Assembly: GCA_019614645.1 (NCBI GenBank)
Contig: JABWDB010000001.1
Location: 17,897,501 to 17,961,500, forward strand
Length of the DNA stretch: 64,000 nt
Direction: 5' to 3'
Origin: Stratiolaelaps scimitus
Lineage: Eukaryota > Arthropoda > Arachnida > Mesostigmata > Laelapidae
The notes under the pieces were generated by a model. That model saw only the letters and a program-made list of their open reading frames with translations, searched no databases and was not told the origin of the DNA. Below are positions 59,001 through 64,000 of the stretch, in pieces. Position 1 is the stretch's first letter; every line of letters starts with the position of its first letter. A program made the translations under genes and the position numbers.

Positions 59001-61024
59001 ATGTATATATATATATATATATATCCATACAACATTTTTGGTCACTTGTTCGTGCCTGTCTCAGGGTTATCAAGTCGGGATACAAGCGGTGGATGCCGGT
59101 CGAAAGTCCCACAATGGCCGGAGGCCTCTTCTCAATCGATGCCAACTTTTTCCGAAAACTCGGCACTTACGATTCAGGTTTTGACATCTGGGGAGGAGAG
59201 AACCTGGAATTATCTTTCAAGGTAAATCACAGCCTAATATACGCATTTAGGCTTTTACATTTGCTTATTTAATATCATATCACACTGTAGCGTAAGTGAG
59301 TGTCCTTTCACGGTACGGCGAGTGAATGAATTGCTATTATACAGTGTGTTTGGAAAATTACGCACCCTGCCATCGAAACACCAGGGAAAGCGTTGAAATG
59401 AGGGGCAACGGGTTTTGACCTCGTTAAAAAAATTAGATAAGACAAACATGTGTATCACACAATTAGATAAAACGAACATATGTAAAACAAACATGTGACT
59501 GTATGCTGCTGCCGAATACGAACAGGTAGAGTGTGCCTTTAGAGCCATCTCTGATTTACGCATACGGCTGTGTTATTAATTAGCTAGGTTTGATCATTCG
59601 TCGAACGTTCTCTATCGTTTGCCTACGTGACGCGCAATCGTCAATATGCATGAGCAGTTTATGATAACTTGCCTTCATCAGCAACATCATTAACGGAATA
59701 TCTGTCTATCTTTTTGTCTTTATATTTTAACAATTCGCAGACTTGGATGTGCGGAGGCCGTTTGGAAATCATTCCCTGTTCACATGTGGGCCATATCTTC
59801 CGCAAAAGGTCCCCGTATAAGTGGCGTTCTGGGGTGAACGTCTTGAAGCGAAATTCGGTCCGCCTTGCCAAAGTTTGGCTGGACGACTTTGCCAAGTACT
59901 ACTTCGATCGTATCGGCAACGACCTGGTGAGTAAAGGAAGCATACGTGAATAGATTGGGCTGCAAATTTTCATTACGTCGAACGCCGATAGCGGAGAGAT
60001 GGCTTTACAACCGTTGCTAATGGGATTTGCGGCGACGGACTTACCAAAATACAATTACAGTGCTAGCGATAGTTTTCTCGGGAGCGCTACAGTGAGTCGC
60101 ACAAGGAACCGATGCTCAAACATGAAGCTCGTCATTGAAATTTGTTCGAGACGATCGTCGTTCATCAGGGGGGAATTTGGGAGACTATGGAGCATACGCT
60201 CACAGATGACATAATCATAAATTCAGCAAAAAGCAGCGGTTCTCTTGATTGGTCCCCGGGGGGGGTCTGCTAATACGACGTCGATGCAGACTACACTTTG
60301 TAGAAGTGTACAACATTGGCCGGAGGTTGGGGTAGTACTCCTTTTCTCGATGTTTGCCCCAGCAATAATGGATCAATGCGCCACGGAGCCGGTGAGGAAC
60401 GTTCAGCTGTTGCACGATCTAATGGTCATCACTGCACTCGAATGAGAGGCGGCTGGAATTTGAGGTGGGAGCGATTATTCTTCTCATTTCATGAAAATGC
60501 TCACTATTGATACGTCGAGAAATGCGACCACGAGAATATATGAATTGAATTAATACGACAGTAGGTCTGGCATTCGACGAGTGGCTACGATCCCCCACAC
60601 CACCGAGATGAACAGCTGGACATGATGCAATAGTGTCGGCAATAGTGTCTAGCATCGAAAGAGCGAGGGCTCTTTCGAGACACTATCATCAGGTGTAGTT
60701 CAATGCACCCACTTTTGGACACCATCAGAGGGCTGAGACAACGAGAAGTTCAACACACAAGCCAACTTCAGAAAACAAAATATATATATATATATCTATA
60801 TAAATCGTAAGGATTGTCGATATATTTGTGTGTGTATTCTTATTTATTCTGCAACAGGGTGATTACGGTGACGTGAGCGAACGAGTCACTCTACGAAAAC
60901 AATTGCAATGTAAACCGTTCTCATGGTTCGTACGTACCATCTATCCAGAATTGTTTGTGCCTGGAGATGCCGTCGCATCCGGTGAGATACGAAATCTCGG
61001 TACCGGCTCAATGTGTATTGACAG
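48300..61024 (+). CDS. GALNT: polypeptide N-acetylgalactosaminyltransferase, pgant5-like (whole gene as far as visible; 3' end outside window)
   Basis: Join of 48300-48461, 50821-51069, 54679-54948, 55310-55463, 57348-57522, 59065-59221, 59741-59926 and 60858-61024: 1520 bases, 506 complete codons, all exons in compatible phase with no stop. Family role: a Golgi type II membrane enzyme of GT27 that transfers GalNAc from UDP-GalNAc to Ser/Thr, starting mucin-type O-glycans. Seen: membrane anchor (about residues 8-33), stem, GT-A domain with the metal-binding DSH (271-273), the distal metal His in SHVGH (407), and the acceptor-side motif [10 protein letters not shown] (from 379). Wording such as [12 protein letters not shown] is closest, from memory, to fly Pgant5. 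The C-terminal ricin-like lectin domain (about 130 residues) is missing because the gene continues to the right. Confidence 0.93.
48927..48962. repeat. 12-bp hairpin with one wobble, 12-base loop
   Basis: ATCAGCTGGCGC (48927-48938) and GCGCCAGTTGAT (48951-48962) pair with one G-T wobble, inside GALNT intron 1. Confidence 0.75.
49490..49616. repeat. (TA)n block forming a 127-base palindrome
   Basis: Roughly 107 bases of TA-rich sequence with a few G/C interruptions lie between AAAACAACAT (49490-49499) and ATGTTGTTTT (49607-49616). The unique flanks are exact reverse complements, so the whole block can fold back on itself. In GALNT intron 1. Confidence 0.9.
50005..50056. repeat. (TC)n microsatellite
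   Basis: About 50 bases of TC alternation with two CCC interruptions, in GALNT intron 1, too far from the next acceptor to be its polypyrimidine tract. Confidence 0.95.
50821..51069 (+). CDS. GALNT: GALNT coding exon 2: lumenal stem
   Basis: 83 codons (residues 55-137) between TCCGCAG| and GAGAAG|GTGTGT, phase 0 at both ends. Acidic, unstructured stem composition ([20 protein letters not shown]), then [20 protein letters not shown], which carries one N-glycosylation sequon (NLT). This is the region that spaces the catalytic domain from the Golgi membrane and is the least conserved part of the family. Confidence 0.85.
51070..54678 (+). other. GALNT intron 2, with a CpG/triplet-rich patch
   Basis: 3609 bases, GTGTGT...TTCTAG, the largest intron. 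A TA run (51641-51667) near the left end. From 52150 to 53700 the DNA is CpG- and triplet-rich with many overlapping frames on both strands. A minus frame from ATG 53632 to stop 53183 gives 149 codons rich in Ser, Thr and Ala ([19 protein letters not shown] at the start) and is the most protein-like. Such an island inside an intron could be an alternative promoter or a nested gene; neither is shown. Confidence 0.6.
52150..53700. other. CpG/triplet-repeat island in GALNT intron 2
   Basis: GCA/GCT/GTT runs at 52325-52345, 52930-53020 and 53195-53235 surrounded by CpG-dense sequence, like the blocks at 10-12.5, 31-33 and 42.7-43.4 kb. Overlapping frames on the minus strand give Asn/Ser/Gly-rich or Ser/Thr/Ala-rich translations depending on frame. 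No domain recognised. Confidence 0.35.
54679..54948 (+). CDS. GALNT: GALNT coding exon 3: start of GT-A domain
   Basis: 90 codons (138-227) between TTTTCTAG| and ATCAAG|GTTTGC. Contains the family opening ([20 protein letters not shown]), the nucleotide-binding strand and loop ([20 protein letters not shown]), and [15 protein letters not shown]. These are among the most conserved stretches of all GalNAc-transferases. Confidence 0.93.
54949..55309 (+). other. GALNT intron 3
   Basis: 361 bases, GTTTGC...TTACAG, the shortest intron; nothing else seen in it. Confidence 0.8.
55310..55463 (+). CDS. GALNT: GALNT coding exon 4: metal-binding DSH motif
   Basis: 51 codons plus one base (residues 228-279). 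Reads [20 protein letters not shown], then [17 protein letters not shown], then [11 protein letters not shown]. The DSH at 271-273 is the family's DXH motif that binds Mn2+ and UDP-GalNAc. The donor GAAG|GTACGT leaves one base of the next Gly codon. Confidence 0.93.
55464..57347 (+). other. GALNT intron 4
   Basis: 1884 bases, GTACGT...CTTAAG. A TAA/AAT run at 56905-56930. Reading through the donor gives no family sequence, confirming the splice. Confidence 0.75.
57348..57522 (+). CDS. GALNT: GALNT coding exon 5: mid catalytic domain
   Basis: Completes Gly279 and runs to two bases of Arg337. [20 protein letters not shown] followed by [13 protein letters not shown] and [20 protein letters not shown] match the central GT-A segment in order. 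The acceptor (CTTAAG) lacks a C/T at -3 but the phase is exact; the donor is GAG|GTGAGA-like. Confidence 0.93.
57523..59064 (+). other. GALNT intron 5
   Basis: 1542 bases, GTGAGA...CTCAG. TA runs at 57912-57931 and 58999-59024, the latter inside a short inverted flank pair (58986-59031) only about 35 bases from the 3' splice site. Confidence 0.75.
58986..59031. repeat. (TA)n tract with inverted flanks
   Basis: TGTATGG (58986-58992) and CCATACA (59025-59031) are reverse complements bracketing a TA-rich run. Same architecture as 19.1, 38.5 and 49.5 kb but with shorter arms. Confidence 0.7.
59065..59221 (+). CDS. GALNT: GALNT coding exon 6: acceptor-side GalNAc-transferase motif
   Basis: Completes Arg337 and ends at Lys389, phase 0. 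[16 protein letters not shown], then [20 protein letters not shown], the signature segment of the GalNAc-transferase family. Borders TGTCTCAG| and TTCAAG|GTAAAT. Confidence 0.95.
59222..59740 (+). other. GALNT intron 6
   Basis: 519 bases, GTAAAT...TTCGCAG. Includes an imperfect tandem repeat of about 30 bases (59431-59497). Confidence 0.8.
59431..59497. repeat. ~30-bp imperfect tandem repeat, just over 2 copies
   Basis: AATTAGATAAGACAAACATG begins copy one (59431-59460) and AATTAGATAAAACGAACATA copy two (59461-59490); a partial third (ACAAACATGTG) follows. Confidence 0.7.
59741..59926 (+). CDS. GALNT: GALNT coding exon 7: end of catalytic core
   Basis: 62 codons (390-451), phase 0 at both ends. 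[20 protein letters not shown] contains the distal metal-binding His (407), followed by [20 protein letters not shown] and [20 protein letters not shown]. Borders AATTCGCAG| and GACCTG|GTGAGT. Confidence 0.95.
59927..60857 (+). other. GALNT intron 7
   Basis: 931 bases, GTGAGT...CAACAG. Contains a bulged hairpin (60642-60686) and a short TA run (60779-60795) 60 bases before the acceptor. Confidence 0.8.
60642..60686. repeat. 18-bp hairpin with one 5-base bulge
   Basis: ATAGTGTCT, a 5-base bulge, CGAAAGAGC, a 4-base loop, then GCTCTTTCGAGACACTAT. Both 9-bp halves pair perfectly. In GALNT intron 7. Bulge and loop sizes are closer to a small RNA precursor than the other hairpins, but the stem is short. 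Confidence 0.75.
60858..61024 (+). CDS. GALNT: GALNT coding exon 8: linker to lectin domain
   Basis: 55 codons plus two bases (residues 452-506). [37 protein letters not shown], then [14 protein letters not shown]. The closing Cys-Ile-Asp is the usual beginning of the first lectin repeat. Borders TGCAACAG| and GACAG|GTAGGT; two bases of the next codon are carried over, so at least one more coding exon must follow. Confidence 0.93.
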
Positions 61025-64000
61025 GTAGGTGTCACCTACGGATTCTTCACCTATCGAATGTGTCAACCAGCTTTTAGGTTTATTAGATACATATTGTTTC
61101 TTTTTATTTGCATTATTTCTATCTGCCTATGTCATAAGGACTATGCGTTTTCTTATGTAGAAAGCGTTGTCACTATGTACGTACGTCTAAGATATTCAGG
61201 AGTCTGGTTCTCGCAACTGCATTGTTTATCAGCCGCTCATTCAACTGCATTTATTTAACAACTGCCGGTTATCTCTGACTTCACACAGTGAACTCATTCA
61301 TACAGATGTGTATTCGAAATAACTAAACAATCCCATTTTAAATTGCTAATAGTTAATTTGATTTAATTTTAGATCTTTGACCATAATCACTGTGAGCAAC
61401 ATTTTGTGGATAGTGGAGCGGTACGATTGACAGGCCTGTGAAGTTATGGTCTAAATAGTCCGTCAGTTCGAACGACCGCGGAACGTTCTACTCGAATCTA
61501 CCGGACATTAATTCTCGTACTGTATAGGAGATCCACTATATATTTTGCACCACATTGGTGGTAGTACTACCATCCACTAAATTGACCATGGCCGTGGTTA
61601 CGATACCCATTATAGAGTGAAATCTCATTGAAACAGCGTATGGTCATCAGAAGAGCTTCCCGGTTAGTCTATTTCTGAGAGGCTTACATGTGGGCTCAGT
61701 CGACATTCGCTTCTGTTGAAGCCATCCAGTCCGTCCAATTACAGATTCAATGTACACACGCATTTGTTCAACTGATCTTCTCGCAGCGTTGAACGTCTCG
61801 AAAGTCTTGGGCATAATCCGTTATGCCTACAATTCTTATCGGTTTTTGAATTCTAATCGCTAGCCGGTGGCCTTTGCAGTTCGGCCGTTAGAACTACGTA
61901 TCATGTTGTCACCAAACAGAACCTTCTGCCATGTTATTGTTAGTGGCTTCGGGCGTGGTGTTTCAACAGTGCAGCTCACCCACGGTGTCAAGGGACCTCC
62001 GTTCCCTATATTGGGACACTATTCACATATACGGCTTGAAGAAGAGAGATGGATGACCGCCGTTCGCTCAGTCCAGCATGCCCAGTGAATGATGTTCATT
62101 CGTTCCTTATTCTCATTGGGAGACTACTACCCTTCGGGAGTGACGTCCTTGACATTGTGGTCCTTTCAAGGCATGACTTCTCCATTCTGTGTGTAATTGT
62201 GTGACATCCTTCTGCGATTCCTCAGCAATAAGCATAGCATGATTTGACATCCTTATGCAAAAGGACGTCATGCTTCAAGCATTAGGAAAGAAAAACAAAC
62301 GTCGTTTGAATAGATTCTCTCTAAAAACGAGTAATATCCCATTAAAGTATGAGCCCATCTGTGTCGACTACACGGAATGTAGAAGGGGTTTGCAAAATCA
62401 CCCGACTCTAGGGAGCTACAAAGAATCACAGAACTCGCCATGGAGACGCTATGTATCGTGTGCAAAAATGAACGCAGCCTTCCGTAAAGAAGAGTCACTT
62501 TTTGAACGTGTTCAGAAAGTGACGCAAGCCTATGGGGTTATACATAACGCTTTTATGAAAATTACATTGACTGTGGTTCGGAGGATAATTAGTAGCTACA
62601 TACAAATCGTATATGAGACATGGTATAACGACCAATGTTGTTGTACGAGGTCAAATGTTGAAGAAATATGGTGATTGCTCGAGTGTGCAAAAATCACCTA
62701 TCGTCACATGATACAGCTGTTTGAGTCTGTGCTGCGAGTTTACATAGTAATACTCTATAAGCATCTCTCGTTGAGGCGCCACAGCCAGTACTGGGAAAGC
62801 CGACAAAACAAATTTCCCAATCATCGAAAAAGATCCTCGTCGCAAACCCAACAAATATGGCATTGTACAACGTTTCGCGGAGCGTCAAAATGGCAATTCC
62901 GGGGCTGACTTTCTGACGGAATAACGGGAATCGAGCGGGCGTTACACTCCCAATGGCTCCACCACCCGCAAAACTTCTGCAACCGGATCCGACGGAGATA
63001 AGCAATGTTTCTTTCCCTAGACGTTGCGTCCGATCTCGTGCATATCGCACATCGAAAAAAGTCGTCGCGGAAAAGAAAGAATCCAATAAGGTGACAACGT
63101 CTCCCTTCTCCTTGGTAGATGATTTCCTCGAGCTGCGATCGTGAAATAGAGGTGGGCTGAATATCGAAGCGAGCAGCTGAAGGGAGAGCCAGAACAAGTG
63201 ATACAAGCCTGTGGTATTAATCGATCAAATGTATAAGATATCATACATAGCCATTATGAATACTGGTCATGATGTTGACAGATAAATCTATCTAGGCAAG
63301 TCGATTTCTCAAGTGGGCTCGATCGGTTAAAGATAAGGCGACATGTCATTGAGCGGCTACGCGGTATGGCGCCTCGCGGTGTTTACTTTGTAACAAGTGG
63401 TACTTATTTCGCTTTTGCTAATTTTCAAATTATTTTTATAGTTCAGGGATCCTAGGTATGAAAGGGCTCACTTCAAACTCTGCATATCAAGTGATACCAT
63501 ACCCCCAATGGCTGTATAGTAACTGTATCTAGGGAGAGCCGCAATTGTGAACAACAACAACGCATTGTGTTGTATTTTCGTTATCATCTATCCTCACTCC
63601 TGATATAAGCACACGGCCATTAACCATGGTTCAGGGATTTGCACCCCGTAGTAAATTACGCAAACCAAATGCAACACTACAGCGATTGCAAGAGAGAACG
63701 AGAGATGTCGTAAACAATTGCTGTCTTCCTTCGAATGCTACAGCTTAATTGGCTGGCCGTGTGTTTGTTCATCTGGCCGAGTTCGCTTCCATAGTAACAA
63801 TTCTAATATATAGCTATCCAATGGTTGTGTGTAGTCAGAACAAAGTTTACGATAACAATCCAATTCTGTGGCGACTGCTATTACTAGGCAACTAGCTACC
63901 GATGGTAGCATCGGTCATCTAAGGCTGCTGCTTCCCCCGCTGCTCTTATTACGCAGTACATTACGTTAAGAATTACTACCACTACTGGTAGCATAAAGCA
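61025..64000 (+). other. probable GALNT intron 8 (open at window edge)
   Basis: Nearly 3 kb after a consensus donor (GTAGGT). I searched the + strand for lectin-repeat wording (CLD, QxW, CHGxGGNQ-like) and found none in context; QYW near 62790 lies in a frame without other lectin residues. An open minus-strand frame (62694-63206, 170 codons) and a plus frame (62255-62674) have no recognisable domain and may be chance or relics of a mobile element. A bulged foldback lies at about 62232-62276. Confidence 0.5.

Noticed and set aside
62775..62810. Possible lectin motif QYW for the missing GALNT domain
   Set aside because: No acceptor in the right phase, no neighbouring Cys-Leu-Asp or Gly-Asn residues; coincidental.
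62694..63206. 170-codon minus-strand frame in the last GALNT intron
   Set aside because: Protein-like in places, but I could not place it in any transposase, reverse transcriptase or other family; left as a remark only.

Overview
This is a stretch of animal nuclear DNA. Its coding sequence is split by introns with GT...AG borders, introns run to several kilobases, and the non-coding DNA is full of TA, TC, CAG/CAA and TAA microsatellites. The proteins and repeat style point to an arthropod; I lean towards a mite or another chelicerate, but nothing in the window proves this. I see no bacterial-style operons, no CRISPR array, no rRNA and no convincing tRNA.

Two genes can be read with confidence, both on the + strand. 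The first (6474-9162, two exons) encodes a 439-residue MBOAT7-type lysophosphatidylinositol acyltransferase with its catalytic Asn and His in place and an unusual polyglutamine run. The second (48300-61024, eight coding exons in perfect phase, continuing beyond the right edge) encodes a pgant5-like polypeptide N-acetylgalactosaminyltransferase: a Golgi type II membrane enzyme that starts mucin-type O-glycosylation. Its anchor, stem and whole GT-A catalytic domain are here, but the C-terminal lectin domain is not. A strong splice acceptor just ahead of its start codon implies at least one untranslated exon further upstream.

Layout: 1-5.7 kb mostly non-coding with tight hairpins and a small tandem repeat; 5.7-9.2 kb the MBOAT7 gene and its CpG-rich leader; 9.9-12.5 kb a CpG- and triplet-repeat-rich block that looks like a promoter or untranslated first exon of an unrecognised gene; 12.5-48 kb a long region with no recognisable protein, holding microsatellites, further CpG/triplet blocks (31.2-33.1, 39.9-40.5, 42.7-43.4 kb) and a few ORFs of doubtful reality; 48.2-61 kb the glycosyltransferase gene; 61-64 kb its next intron. 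The two genes act in different membrane pathways (phosphoinositide remodelling in the ER, O-glycosylation in the Golgi), and I see no functional link between them.

The most unusual signal is structural. At least ten tight, perfect or near-perfect inverted repeats with loops of 3-12 bases are scattered through introns and intergenic DNA. They include a 46-bp perfect stem with a 3-base loop (44103-44197), a 50-base perfect palindrome (38481-38530), and several TA tracts whose unique flanks are also inverted copies of each other. This looks like a recurrent mutational process such as template switching, or a set of foldback elements.
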